64,000 nucleotides of DNA, taken from assembly GCA_900074885.1 (NCBI GenBank), contig FJUW01000013.1, positions 911,580 to 975,579 on the forward strand. Direction: 5' to 3'. Source of the stretch: Rhynchosporium graminicola (lineage: Eukaryota; Ascomycota; Leotiomycetes; Helotiales; Ploettnerulaceae). Positions 20,684-33,003 of this stretch are shown one piece after another (positions within the stretch are counted from its first letter, which is position 1; each line of letters starts with the position of its first letter). A program made the position numbers and the translations under genes. A model generated the notes under the pieces. It had not been told where the DNA came from and did not search any database. It saw nothing but the letters and a program-made list of their open reading frames with translations.

Positions 20684-22936
20684 TCCATCATCATTTGCTG
20701 GTCATTGAGCATACAAACTACGATTCACGATAGCACCTTCACGATTTTACTGCATTACGACGGTTGATCGCCCCCGAGGGGCTGACCATGATCCAGTCAT
20801 CCTGAACCCGGATCTGACCCTTTTTTATCTGTAACCATGCCTGGATTGGATATTGGGGTTACGGTACAGCACTACCTTTAGCGATATGACACTATGGCAG
20901 ACAAGCCCACACACATACATACATGATCCATCATATTTGCGTTGCATTTGCATTGGGCCGATAGCTTGATACCCAGAGCCCGCCCAGCTCCACCACATTC
21001 GTTTCCCTGCTACTGCAATGACTTCTGTTGCGCAGGGAAGGATTTGTTTGCTTTGACGATACTTTTCGTCCGTTGGATTACTTCTCACACATCCTTGATA
21101 CTCTGTTTTCTTTTGTCGATGGATGATATTGTGTGTTTTCTGGATGGCTTTTTCACGGACTATGGTTGGTTACGTTTGGCGTTACTCCTTTTCGAGCTGA
21201 TGTTTTGCCTGGTTTTAGGATGGATTTGAGATGTGTTTAGGGGTCCAGGTTGGGTTAGGGACGGCTCGGATATGCATGGCATGGATTGGGGCATACATAC
21301 ATATGGGTGGGATAGGACGACAGAAGACACCCCGCATATGCAGGCTGGTGATCAGAATGGGCATGGGACTGGATTTGTACCCTCGATGAGCTTTTAGATT
21401 AGTTTACGAGATTTTACAAATACACACATACAAGCAACTTCATACTTCACTCAGTTGTTTTTCCCTTGTGATGAGTGACTACTTGAATAGTGACTGAGAC
21501 GGAAGGAGGATTTGAATCACATGAATAATTAGTGAGAAGACCTTGTTAATGATATCTTGATTCGGAGAGTGTGGTGCCTGTGCCACATTCTAACAAGTGT
21601 TGGTCAAAACGAAGATGCAGGATCTTTTCATTTCGCAAATCAAATACTACGCCATGCGAAAACCAAACAAACAAGCGAGATCTATGCTACTGTTAGTTCG
21701 GGATATAGTTTGCGTGCCTATCAGATCCGTACCCTGCTTCTAAATCCCCTTCTTTGCGCCTCATTATCTCTTCCATTCGAAATCTAGTCTTGGATATCCG
21801 ACGGTATTCCGTTCATGCAAATAATTGAGATGCCGTAGATGTCCAATTCGTTGTATAATCGCCCTGTTGGGTTTTGAGGATTGAGTAGATAGTAGAAGAG
21901 CAGAGCGGCTCAAGCCCCGCAAACCTGTGATTGATATGCTGTAATGCCGATGCGAACATTTCGGAGACTCTGAAACATTATGGAGACGGCATAGCATCAT
22001 CAGGCCTTCGAGTTGACGATTTGGCCGAGCTTGTTAGTGAAGAGGAACGTTGAGGTAGGTTTCGTGTGGAAATAGAGTAAGGCAAACGATTTGGAGAGGA
22101 GGATGAGTAGACTACGGAGGTACAGCGGTTCATTTTCGTAAGAGGGGCTAGTGGAGGCGACCAGGGTTTTGGGGCTCTTAGCCCAAAGCAAGCATCATTT
22201 CTTGGAACGTATCAACTTTATCGTACTAAGTTGAACATCTGTTTACTTCGAGAATAAGGAAAGTCTTCAGACCCGCACACCTCCCTAGTTGCCCCTCTTA
22301 CAACACGTAACCGCTGTACCTCCGTAAACACTGCTCCCAAACAAGAGAGACTGTAAATTGGAGATTTACGTGAATCTATATGGGCTATGTAAAGCATCGG
22401 ACAAAGATCTGAGTGAACGCTCGCGAAGACGGACGTCAAACCCCGCTTAGAGGGGAAGGGCTCGGAGCAGAAACTTCATCTCATCTTATCAGATCGCGGC
22501 AGCGAATCACGTTTCTGCATCAGCCCTACTTGCCCGCAATCGGTTGATCTGATTAGATGTAGATAACTACTAGCGTCAACACTAGTCGTGTCAACCTCTT
22601 TCGCTTCGGTCCTGCGTTACATTTTTCTTCATACTCGACTCCACTTGCAATCCTTGTTGGAAGCCTAGTGGATATTTTGAAGCGTTTGATAGGTGATTAT
22701 GACATGCAAGAAGATCTTACAGATTGAGAAGGTGGATGGAAACAGCTGCTGAATCTTCAGCAGAGTCCTATCGCGCAACCGATTTCGGTCAAGCTAAGGT
22801 AGAAGGCGCTATGCTTTTATGCAGAGCACCTTTATTTGATCTTCCATTCTTCTCTCTTCAGATCTGATCTTATCATTATTGAGTTCAGTAGCTTTTTATC
22901 ATCTCTAAATTTCGGATACAGAAGTATATTATCAAC
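20684..22936. other. 2.25-kb intergenic region with GATA motifs upstream of sidF
   Basis: No gene recognised. The 3' UTR of the SWIRM gene probably occupies the first few hundred bases. The last 500 bases before the sidF start contain several GATA-type sequences, of which one matches the SreA consensus exactly (separate entry). Confidence 0.4.
22486..22494 (-). promoter_or_regulatory. Candidate SreA (iron GATA repressor) binding site
   Basis: The minus strand reads ATCTGATAA, an exact fit to the ATCWGATAA site of fungal iron-responsive GATA repressors (SreA/Urbs1/Sre). It lies about 440 bases upstream of the sidF ATG. Near-matches, such as ATCTGATTA at 22547-22555, occur in the same interval. 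Siderophore genes are classic targets of this repressor, so iron-dependent control of sidF is a reasonable inference. A nine-base motif can occur by chance. Confidence 0.5.
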
Positions 22937-24687
22937 ATGGCATCAACACCAAGCTACCCTCTCATCAAGCTTCCCCACCCCTTCCTAACAAGCTACCGCA
23001 TAACCACTAGCTCCTCTCCCTCTCCCACTCTATCTCTCAAATTCGACTCCCAACCTGCCGCCGGTCAGGCACCACCAGAACCCCTTCAGAATGACAACCT
23101 AACCTTCCTCCCTCTAACCTCCCGTCCATCATCATCCGTTCCCTCAGCCTCAGACAACAGTCTCTGGGCCCGCGCCTACCGCAGTCCCAGCACAACATTC
23201 ACATGGCCATCCTCATCTACCCCCTCACTAGCTCAAATTTGGAATCTCGTCCACGCACTCTACCTCTCTTCACCTGAGCACGAGTATTTCCGCCTTTCGC
23301 TCTCCGGAGCCGGCAGCGAGGTACTCCGGACTGAGCTCCTAACAACCGGATTAGGAATCGCTCATCCCCAGCCATGGAGCGGCAAAGTCATCGATGCCGC
23401 ATTCACCAAAGACATTGACGAGAATGAGCTTCTCATCCTACGAGCAGCGTTCTGGCAAGGTGCCGCATCTCCCTTCGGGCCTCGAGCTCTCTGGGTCATC
23501 GGTTCCGGTACTTCCAGCTCCCTCCGCAACCCCATCTCCAGCTATCCGCCCATGCCAGAGATCTATACCCAGACCATGAAATTCCCCCAGGAGCCAATCT
23601 ATGCGCGGCACCCGATCCGGAGGCCGAAACCGAGCCCCGGAAGTGTGTGTTATAGTAGGTATATACCGGAATTGGATGAGCATTTCTCGCTTGAGGTTGT
23701 GGATTGGAGGGATGAGACGCACTTGGGATTGTTTAGTGCGTGGCAGAATGATCCGAGGGTTGCTGCGGGGTGGAATGAGTGAGTTGTTGCTAGTTTCTTT
23801 TACCTGATTGAGTGGAGTGTTGAGGGAGTGGAGTTTTTACTGAAAGGGGTGTTTCTGCAGAAAAGAAGATTATGCGGAAATTCTGATTTGACGATTTCTA
23901 GGACGGGGACTTTGGACGAGCACAGAAGTTATCTGAAGAGGCTGGATGAGGATCCGCATGTGTTGTGTCTTTTCGGGAGGTTTGACGAGAAGAGATTTGC
24001 GTACTTCGAGTTGTATTGGGCGACAGTAAGTTCTCCTTTTCTATTGTGTTGCCCTTCATTTCATCTTGAAAGATCACATCTATCCGGACATCCAGGACAA
24101 TTTCAACGAATTGTGTGTCGAAGATAATCTCAAGAAATACTCACTAACACTCCTCCCACCCCCAGGAAGACCACTACGGCGCACACTACGCCTCCTCTCC
24201 CTACGACCGCGGCCGCCACTCCCTCGTGGGCGACTCCTCCTTCCGGGGCTCCAAACGCGTGAACGCCTGGTACAGTTCTTGCATCCACTACATATTCCTC
24301 GACGACCCACGCACCGTTAACGTCGTCGGCGAACCCAAAGCTACCGGCGGAACCATTCTTTCGTATGAGAACTCTCAGGGATTGACTATTGGGAAATATG
24401 TGGATTTGGGCCATAAGAGAAGTATGTTTTGCTGTTTTCTTACTGGATTGTGACGAGTGGCTTGCAGTACTTGGATTTTTGTTCCAGAGGATAGATGTGT
24501 GGTTGAGATGAGATGAGTGGATTTGTTTGTTTGTGAATGAGGAAATAAATGCTGACTGAGATCTTGTGTAGGTGTGCATAGTATCTGTTCCCGAGAGAAG
24601 TGGTTCCAGCTTTGCCCACTTTGGTGGGATGGGATGGAGAGACGGTTGGAGAGTGCCGATCGGGCGGCTTGGAATGCGAAGTTGTGA
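22937..24687 (+). CDS. sidF: Hydroxyornithine acyltransferase, SidF-like (siderophore synthesis)
   Basis: Four exons: 22937-23778, 23902-24025, 24166-24421 and 24572-24687, giving 445 residues. The C-terminal half is the AlcB/IucB-type GNAT acyltransferase fold: G-W-N-E-T-G-T at the first junction, F-A-Y-F-E-L-Y-W, then [20 protein letters not shown] and E-P-K-A-T. The enzyme acylates N5-hydroxyornithine. SidF uses anhydromevalonyl-CoA for extracellular fusarinine-type siderophores, while the paralogue SidL uses acetyl-CoA. The protein ends in Ala-Lys-Leu, a good type-1 peroxisomal signal, which favours SidF because its pathway step is peroxisomal. The first intron offers an earlier acceptor at about 23861 that would hit a stop, so the later TTCTAG was used. 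No other siderophore genes are adjacent. The SidF/SidL choice is inferred. Confidence 0.85.
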
Positions 24688-25947
24688 GGTATAGTTAGCT
24701 GAGGGAGTTGGATTTGAATCGACGAGTGTAGGTCTTTTTGAAGTATGAGGCTTCGAGGAGAATTTTGAGTGAATGTGAGTATGAGTATGAAAAGTAGGAG
24801 CAAGAATTGAAGGGACTGCCTCCCGTTGTTATCTGTTGTCAAAGTTCATATGAAGAACTTGAAGTGTCAGATGAGAAGGACCGAGAAGACATGAAATATG
24901 TGCACAGTACGATCGTGGATGGCTCTGCTCCCAGGACCTCCAAACCAATCTAAAGCAACGCCCAGCCAATGACAAAGCACGTTTCAAAATCGACGCGATC
25001 TCTCTCTCTACAAACGGAAGAAAGCAAGAAAGAAATTATGAAAGCTAAAACCAAAAGAAGTGCACCCACGCATCACCGATAGCCATACGCATCATTCGCG
25101 CCACTCATACAGCATCTCACAAACGATATCCTCCTCCTCGCTCAGGACTATCCATCTGCCCTCGGGCCGTCTGGACATCGAGAGGAATTGAGGTGCATTC
25201 ATTCGTGTGCTATGCCTAAGTGAAGCCAATCGTCAGTCAGGTCCATCTGCAAACCCTGACAGTCACGCAAGATGAAGTGAGCAGGTATGGTGCGAGGGCA
25301 GACAAGTCAAGGAAGTGTGTGGTTGTGCAGTCGGGCGCTAGGTACGAGGAATGAATGTGCGATTTTCTGCGAGAGAGGTGGGAAGGAGAAAATGTGAGGA
25401 TTGTTTTGAAAGGGGGAGAAAGAGAGCGTGTGGTTGTGGTGATAGGCAAGATGAACGACCCGGCTGTGTCCTGCCTGGTCTTTCGCGAGTCTGTATGGCA
25501 GTGTGGGGATGAGTGGCTGCGCATGTTCAAATTCGCTCCAAGATGCGAGAGAGGAGTGGGTTTCACTGTTGAATATACTCCATTCGTCCTGTGCATCTTG
25601 AAGGCTTCCGTTTCTTGTCTCTGAGAGCCATCCGATTGGAGATAGCGCTTGGAAGTCGCCAGAACTATCTATCGAACGAGGGAAGAGGAAGACATCGCAT
25701 GCGAGAAAGATACCCAAAGTTGCTTTGACTGTTTTTTTGCCCACGATGGAATCCAACAAAATGAACTAGCCTCTGAGACCTGATGGGAACCCATATGTCT
25801 ATCTATCTACCGGAACTGCTCGTCTATACAAGACTAATGCTGAAACTGTACTGGTCGCTCTTGGTAACCTATGATATCCTGTAATTCTAATGAGATTCAA
25901 CTTGAAAAGTCATCGCAATATTGCAAATTCAAATTCTCTCCTGCTCA
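24688..25947. other. Convergent intergenic region
   Basis: Lies between the 3' ends of sidF and the 6-phosphogluconolactonase gene. No RNA or coding gene could be supported; the open frames at 25237-25759 have no recognisable family. Confidence 0.4.
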
Positions 25948-26730
25948 TCACAAGCTTCCCCTCCGTGGAAAGCTCACACCTTCCACAGCCGCGTTATCCA
26001 CAAACCAACTCGCTCTCTCCCCAGCACCCTCGTTGACCAACGCACAAGGCAGACCATTCCCACCCTCGAAAATCTGCTTCATAATCTCTTTCTTGCCCCC
26101 ACCAGTAGCCACAAACGCAACCTTGACACCGTGTGTCACTACCGGCAAACTGAGCGTGATTCTCTTAGGCGGCGGCTTCGGCGAGTCCTCAATAGGCGCA
26201 ACCCACGCATCAGTCTCTCTCAACAGCGCATGTCCCGGGAACAAACTACACGTATGTCCATCCGGCCCACAACCCAGCAACAGCAAGTCGAAAATGGGGA
26301 GCTTGACGCTGTCGCGCGAAGCGAAGCTCTTGACGAGAATCTGCTCGTATTGATCCGCAAGTTCTTGTACATCGTCTAGGTGCGCGACGTCGATGGTATG
26401 TACGACTGGCTTGCCCATCTCCGCGGGGATCTTGTCCAGCAGCTCGTCTTTCAGGAGACGGTAGTTTGAGTCTTCGTGGTCGAGCGGCACGGCGCGCTCA
26501 TCGGCGAAGAATATCTCCCACTTGGAGAACTTGACGGCGTCTTCTGAGGAGCTGGGTGCTGAGAGGAGTGCTTGCGCGAGGGTTTTAGGGAGGGAGCCGC
26601 CGGATACGGCGACTTTGAAGGAGTCGTGGCGTTGGATGCCGGCGTTTTGACATTGGATTACATAGGTGCGCAGAGTTTTGGCGAGCGCGTCGACGGTAGG
26701 GAAGGCGAAGAGATTGGGTTGTCGTGTCAT
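25948..26730 (-). CDS. 6-phosphogluconolactonase
   Basis: An intronless frame of 260 residues, the usual length of the eukaryotic enzyme (yeast Sol family). It hydrolyses 6-phosphogluconolactone to 6-phosphogluconate in the oxidative pentose phosphate pathway, in the cytosol. Visible family motifs are V-S-G-G-S-L-P near residues 43-49, the F-F-A-D-E-R segment at about 94-99 followed by S-N-Y-R-L-L-K, and L-G-x-G-P-D-G-H-T-C-S-L-F-P-G-H at about 153-168, which carries the substrate-binding and catalytic residues. The start is the only ATG before the conserved N-terminal region. A GATAAG pair lies at about 26815, upstream of the start, but its meaning is unknown. Confidence 0.93.
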   Translation of the reverse strand: MTRQPNLFAFPTVDALAKTLRTYVIQCQNAGIQRHDSFKVAVSGGSLPKTLAQALLSAPSSSEDAVKFSKWEIFFADERAVPLDHEDSNYRLLKDELLDKIPAEMGKPVVHTIDVAHLDDVQELADQYEQILVKSFASRDSVKLPIFDLLLLGCGPDGHTCSLFPGHALLRETDAWVAPIEDSPKPPPKRITLSLPVVTHGVKVAFVATGGGKKEIMKQIFEGGNGLPCALVNEGAGERASWFVDNAAVEGVSFPRRGSL

Positions 26731-28520
26731 CGTGAAGGCTGAAGTGGTCGTTGAGAGATGTTGTGAGCTGATCTGATTATGCTTTGTTTGGTGGGATGAG
26801 TTGGTGGGATGAAAAGATAAGATCTGTGGCTGGTGCTATCTGGCTCGTATCTATTTCGGCGAATCAGTCAGTTCCCGTTTATATCCTCAAGAACCTTGGA
26901 GAGTCAATATGTAAGTAAGAAGTGTGAGGCATACCATATGATGTGTTCGCGACAATCGTTTCGGATTGCTCGGGGGGGTCTGTGATTATTCAAGATGAAA
27001 GTAGGGCATTGATGCGGAATACCGAAATTTGAGGGTGGGTCGACGGAATGACGATCTGCGGTAGATCTTCGGGACCGTGAGTTAGATAGGTTGTTTTAGA
27101 CATTTCCAAACGTCACTTCATAATTGGTAATATGATGCGTAACTGTTCTGACTGTTTTGGAGACACGTGAAGATGATCAGGGGAGAAGCTGTTCAGCCAC
27201 TTTTGCTAGTCACAAATATTTAGTGCTCGTAGGAGTGTAACTAACCGTCGTAGGTCGAGTACCCAGCGTCATCCAGATATCCACCAGGTTTCGATTTCAC
27301 ATGTCTTGCTGCCTCATAGGGTACTGAACAGCCTCAGGCTTACGATCTTTCAAACTCTCACGGCCACTGCTTAGTCATTCATACTGTATTTATGAAACAT
27401 GCAGCCCCACCAGTCTGCGGGATTAGCCTGGAAGGCCCATTGCTGCATCCTCAGGCACAAATACAGTCAGTCCCAACCCATAACGTGCTCTGCTCTGCTC
27501 TGCTCTGCCCTGGGTTGTTCTTGTTCCTGTTCCTGGCATGATATCGTGCCTCACGACTGTCAAGGTCTACCTTACTCAATGTGCTGACACCTCACCTCAC
27601 CTCACTCGATCATCACCATCAGCTGGTCAGGAGAGGAGAGGAGATGGATGGGATGCTCGGAAGCTTAAACTTTGCCTCTCCTCTCCTCGCCTTCCCTCCT
27701 CCCTTTGTCAGTCTCACTCACTCCGTAGAGCGTAGAGGAATGGCGTCATGTTTTCTTGACCACATTGCTGCTGCACCACCACTTTAGAACGTTAGAACGC
27801 CCCTTCCAAATATCTACCTTCATAGACAAGACAACTGCAAGCATTGATCATTGCTTTGTACGAGAACAGATTTCCTATCCTAATAGGTATGTATCTCTTC
27901 ATCCATCTCGCCAACCAAGCATTTCTTCTTACTCAATGCAGCACGTCGAGGTGGTTGAAGAGGAGCTAGTCACTTAGCCCGCCCCTCTTCCCCAGGTTTT
28001 GAGGGGAAACAAAGCAAGCCAGGTGGGGTCTTACTACCCGATACAGCCTAGCTCTCTTTCAGTTGCTCTTTTGCCTCGTGGATAGCAGTCACGCGATACA
28101 CTTGCCCGGAGGTGAAGCTTCAATCTGATTGACTCGTTTGATGGAACGAGTGGACTTCGATGCAGTGCAATACCCCGCTCTTACTCTATTGCGTGAAACC
28201 AGCTCGCCCAGCCTCCGAAGCTCTTCCCTTTCCTATACAAACCCCTCGTCTTCCCCTCTTCCTCTTCCTCCTCTCTCCCCTCTCTCTTCCCTCTTCTACA
28301 ACTCCATCAATCATCAAAACATCAATCATCACAACTCATCAATCAAAGCAATCAAGCAAACCACAGTTTCAGTCTCTCCTCATCTTCCACTATCATTACC
28401 TGACACTCAACCCCAAACAAAGCATCTATTCAACTCACTTCCTCGTAGTCGAGTTGTCTTCATCTCCAATCCCACCAATCTTACATCTCATCAAAGAAGG
28501 TCGTACGCACAACAGCAATC
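26731..28520. other. Divergent intergenic region
   Basis: Upstream DNA of the 6-phosphogluconolactonase gene and the DUF6699-like gene. From about 28200 to 28500 it is a strongly C/T-rich tract on the plus strand, typical of a fungal promoter/5' UTR. No gene recognised. Confidence 0.4.
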
Positions 28521-29599
28521 ATGTCAACTGACGCAGCACCCGCACCCTTATCCAAGGTCGATTCTGCCGTGCAAGGTCTCTCTTCTAGCCCTCCTAAGGA
28601 GAAGCGGAGGGCTAGCTCGAGTGTACCAGGTGTCTACAATATCCTAGACCTGGGTAAGTGAGCTTTCCTTCATATGCTGCTTCTTCTTCGCTGTGAGCTC
28701 TTGGACAAAGCTTCCTAGCTGTTTGCACCTACCCCGCATCAATGTCAGTAATGGACAGAAAGACCTGAGGAGAGGAACAGCTCCCTCCACTTTACTTTCG
28801 AGAGAGAAAGGTCAGGAGACCGGTGTATCCGGGCTGGTGTCAAGATCCTTCCCTGCTATCAAGTGCCCTTCATCGGGGGGCTGAGGGGGTATAATAATTT
28901 GTCAAGAATAACACTGACAATGATACTACAGAGGAGCAAGGAACAGAGCTGGAAATTGCTCCCGAGACACAAAAGCTGAACTGGTGAGTTGCCCAGATTC
29001 CTCTGCCATATCGCTTTCATCTCGACGTAAAGAGGATGGATGCAATGCAATCGTCTACTTTCCATTTGCTGTCTTGACACGAATCGTAGTGGTGCTTGGC
29101 CGTAGAATCAGAAGAAGTAAGCTGACTTTCGTAGGCGTATCAACAAGTCCCCGATGGCCTTGGATGACCCTGAGAAAGGCTGGCTCAAGAAACCACTCAC
29201 TACCCCACCAGTCAAGAGAATTGACCTGCACTTCCCACTTGGGCTTGAGGTTACTGCGCGGAACTTGAGGGGTGTTACTATCAAGGATGCATTAGATGCC
29301 ATCTACAAGCAATTCCGAAAGAAGGTACGTCAGTTCATTTGTCTGCCTGACCTTGGGTATCGAATGCATCTTAGACAACCTTCCATCATGCTCGTATGGA
29401 CAAGAATTGATTTGCATCAGCTAATGACTTCGACCGACAGGAAGACGATGAACTCGAGACCCCAGTCCTAGCCGGCTTCGAATGGGACAAAGAGGAGTCA
29501 TGGACCCGTCTGGTGGTACACTGCAAGAAGGAAGGTGCACCTCAACCCAAGAAGAAGGCCAAGAAGGGTCAAGAAGCTACCGGAGGCGACGAACTCTAG
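28521..29599 (+). CDS. DUF6699-like conserved fungal protein
   Basis: Four exons, 28521-28653, 28932-28983, 29135-29324 and 29441-29599, encode 177 residues. Exon 1 encodes a Ser/Ala/Pro-rich leader ending in V-P-G-V-Y-N-I-L-D-L. The second exon is 52 nt. The central part (E-T-Q-K-L-N-W-R-I-N-K-S-P, then P-P-V-K-R-I-D-L and V-T-I-K-D-A-L-D-A-I-Y) resembles the DUF6699 module found widely in fungal proteins, a small alpha/beta domain of unknown activity. The C-terminus is a Lys-rich tail that could be a nuclear or nucleic-acid-contacting segment. No catalytic residues can be named. Introns have GTAAGT, GTGAGT and GTACGT donors and ordinary acceptors. Function unknown. Confidence 0.78.
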
Positions 29600-31306
29600 T
29601 TCGACTCCCATGGACTTCATGCAAGCTCTCAACGTCTACCTCGTACTTCCGCGATAGACCAGAGCCATCTTCACTTCTTGTTTATTTACTGCGATGATTT
29701 TCTTGAAATACTTTTTCGATGCGATGATCTCTACGCTGGCTGGCTAGCTATGCTTGAATCTGGCAATGGGTGAATGGGACGGACAGACATATGGACACAC
29801 AATTCCTCTGAATTGATTGATATGATATGAGCATGCTGCGGATGCAGGTGTAGGTGCAGTTGCAAGATAGGCGTCTTAGCTTCTCGATGATTTGGCTTAA
29901 CACGGTAAGTGGAGGGAAAGGTGGTCGTGAGCTTTGTACGTGTCTCTCATTCAATCGCTGGTTCCGAATCAGCTGGTTTGATAGATATCGCGATCAAAAT
30001 CGAACACTCTCTCGACCAGTCAATCTCCAGTTTGCTTACTCGTTGGTGACGTTTTGATACCACGGTTAAATCTATATCCCTCTGTAAGATGCTGCTTCGA
30101 AACCGAGCAGGCGCTCGTATGGATAAGGATTCTCCAGCCCCGAGTGTTCAAAGTAGGCTCGAATCATGGGAACGACCAAAGAGGGCGCAGGTAATCGGCG
30201 CTACGCTAAAGCTAGCAGCTTGATTGAAAGAAATTCCAAACTTCATCTCAAAGATGAAATGACATATTTCGGTTCAAAGCCAATTCGTTGCCGAATCCAT
30301 ATCACCTGAACATCACAGTCTATTAATCTCAATATCACAAATGGAAAGTCTTGTTACTCATCGCATTCATCATCTACCCTCGTTTATAAGTATCATGTCG
30401 CCTTCAAAATCTCCCAATCAAGAAAGAAAATGAGCTTACCTGGAGTCACATCATCAGCACTAGCGAGGGATTCATTATGGGATTCTTGGGGGGTGAGGGC
30501 GCGTGAGTAACTAAGTCAGTTGTACGATCTGCACGCGTCGTTTACTCACCTGCCGATAATCTTGGCGAGGAATTATTCGTTGCTGAGCTACTGGGTTATT
30601 CTCTTCTTGGATTATGATCGATCGTCCCTTGCTGGGGTGAAAGGAGTGATGAGCTGGATCGGATGTGGGAATTGGAGTGGGAGGTGGAGTTGGAGTTGAT
30701 TGGATCGCTTGCTTGCTTGTCGGAAGGTTTGGTGGTTTGTTTTGTATTCCTTGTTTGAGGGAGGGGAGGGCAGAGGAGGGGAGGGGATGGGATGCACGGG
30801 AAGGAGATGAAAAGCGCTGAATAGTCGTGAGCGTTTCGGGTAATGAGATGTGAGCGCCTAGGTGAGTAGAAGAAGATCGAGCTGGGTATTTGGTGTGGTT
30901 GAGTAGGTATTTCACTGGTCAATGATATGTGTTGAGGAAGCGAGTTTGGGTTCAGTTACTTTACTCTACCTCATGGCACAGAAAGATAGATAAATACAGT
31001 ACTTGTAAATCTCTCTTTACAACGATACTTCACTGTTTTCCGTACTCACGATGAAGATGCCCCAAGGTACGGCAGGGATGAGTTGTATTTGAATCATACC
31101 TAAGTCTCTGCTTTGCAAAAAAAAAAAAAAAAACCGCCAAAGTTTCTTGTTCCCCATCTAACTCCATCTCTCCAAAGTTATTCGAATTCTTTTCTCAAAA
31201 TCAAGAAAAGTTGTTGTTGTGTGAATTACATATCTCCGTATCCTCTCAAGCTCTCGTTATCTAGCCATGCCGTGTTTTTTTATATTGTTCTGGTATGTTG
31301 ATGTGA
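29600..31306. other. Intergenic region between two convergent genes
   Basis: 1.7 kb with no recognised gene. It contains a 17-nt A tract at 31117-31133. Overlapping minus-strand frames at 30511-30922 are Pro/Ser/His-rich and look spurious. Confidence 0.4.
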
Positions 31307-31670
31307 TTAGATACCGGCGTCAGTGGCGGCTGGATGTTTGGTTAGTATGGTAGAGGAAGAGGGAGGATTGAACGGAGCGCTTACCCTTGTAAACGGCTGA
31401 GGAGTCGAATGCAATGACCTCTCCGGCGGCGTTGGACATAGCGGCGGCTTCAGCATCAACTTGACGGGCGGTGATTACGACATCTGGCAAGTCAGTGTAT
31501 GTTCTTGAAATGGATTGAAATGAGCAATCCGTCGATGTTCCACATCCATGAAAGCTGTATCCCGAGGAAAAAAGAAGGATAAACTGACCATCAAGACGTT
31601 GAGGCATGGCAATAGGACCAGCAAAGGCAACAGCCACAAGGGAGAGAAGAGCAACGATAGTGAATTGCAT
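31307..31670 (-). CDS. Tiny cysteine-free secreted peptide
   Basis: Three small exons, 31670-31589, 31483-31385 and 31329-31307, encode 67 residues. The first 17 residues form a clear signal peptide (hydrophobic core ending A-F-A, then G-P). The mature part is about 50 residues, has no cysteine, is rich in Ala, Val and Asp, and contains an R-Q-V-D-A-E-A-A-A stretch that could form an amphipathic helix. All three joins keep frame, and a TACTAAC branch point precedes the last acceptor, so the model is coherent. I recognise no family. Small secreted proteins of this kind are often lineage-specific. If the splicing is wrong, the single minus-strand frame 31320-31952 would read through the introns instead, which I think less likely. 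Confidence 0.6.
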
Positions 31671-33003
31671 GTTTGCTGTAGTGTGGGGGATTGACCTTAA
31701 AATCGGAATTGATCGAAGGAGTGTAGGGATAAGGGTCGTCCGGCGACAAAGATATATATAGAACTGGCTAGCAGAAGACGAATATAAAAGTAGATGGAGG
31801 AAACGTAAAGGAGCGGTTTTGACTGAAAAGATTCGAATGGAGTTAAAAGATAGAGGATGAGGAGAACGTAAAGAAGGAGATGGGGACGGGGGATGGTAGT
31901 AGGGTATTTGTACCGCCAAGCTGGGAACGGAACTCCCATGCCTGGTATCCATTCTATGAAATGTAGGGGTTCTGGCCCTTGGCCGAATGTGACTTTCGCC
32001 GCACGGGAATCAGGCCAGAGTTCTGGCTGGCTTCTGTCAAATCCTCTTAATTCCCTTCCCCTGCCATCTCATGATGGAGCTGTCAGCGTTGCAAGCCTGG
32101 GGTGATGGGGCCGGTGAGAGTCTGAATTCAAGCTTGAATGTGAGCCGATCAAGTGTTAGTGCAACCGGCTCTGTTTGACAAGAGGCTTGTCTTGTGACTT
32201 GGAAAATTTGCGAGCTTGAATCACTTGATTGGATTGGCTGATTGACGTTTGAAGGACCAAAAGAGTGGATGTCATGGGAGTCTCCTTTGAGGAGGAGATG
32301 GGCTGGCTGATGATTGATGTTCTGGAGGTGAGAAATCTTGAGACGAGGCTGAGACGAGGTCCACGGGTATTGCAGCGGAAGTGGAGCAATGGAGTGGCGA
32401 AGCGAGAATGGAGCAAAGCTCATTCGATGGGCTGGCGCAGAACAACAAAAGGGAAGAACGGATCCCGAGAAGATCAATCATGCGTTACAGCTAACGAGGT
32501 CTTGGATTCAGATCATATTCATACTTCATCTTCCTGATCGCCCGTACGGTTTTGTGCCCCCTTGATGCTCAGCTTTGGTATCATCAAATCAAATCGATGG
32601 AGGCGTTGAGATAAAGGAGGAAGTTGGCATTCAGATTCTGAAACGATACTCAGGGGCACTCGTCGGCCACCATGTAAGCACTTCGTGGGTGATCGGATTG
32701 ATCGTTGAGGAGCTCGGCACTCGGCGATGGAAAAGGAAAGGAGACTGCACGAGTATCTCAATTTCAATGTGAAGTTCTGCTGCAAGTATATTTTTCCTCG
32801 TCGGTGATGTGTGTGTACCGCATTGGGCATTACAGTACAAATGATTTATGATCGGTTTAGCTATACATCCCAATACAGCAAGCGTCAATACCCCGCCAAG
32901 GACCCCTGTTCTCCAAGCCACACCACAACATCAACACGCAAACGTCACCAGACGCTCTTCGTTCAACCGTGATACCTACCTACGCCTGTCCGCAATTCCA
33001 ATT
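31671..33003. other. Divergent intergenic region
   Basis: Upstream DNA of the secreted peptide gene (minus) and the AMMECR1 gene (plus). Several open frames overlap here on both strands, none with a recognisable family. No RNA gene seen. Confidence 0.4.

Noticed and set aside
25921..26379. Plus-strand frames of 152 and 160 codons
   Set aside because: They lie opposite the 6-phosphogluconolactonase exon, which has clear catalytic motifs.
30511..30922. Overlapping minus-strand frames of 108 and 134 codons
   Set aside because: Two different frames of the same C/T-rich DNA are open, both Pro/Ser/His-rich, as expected by chance.
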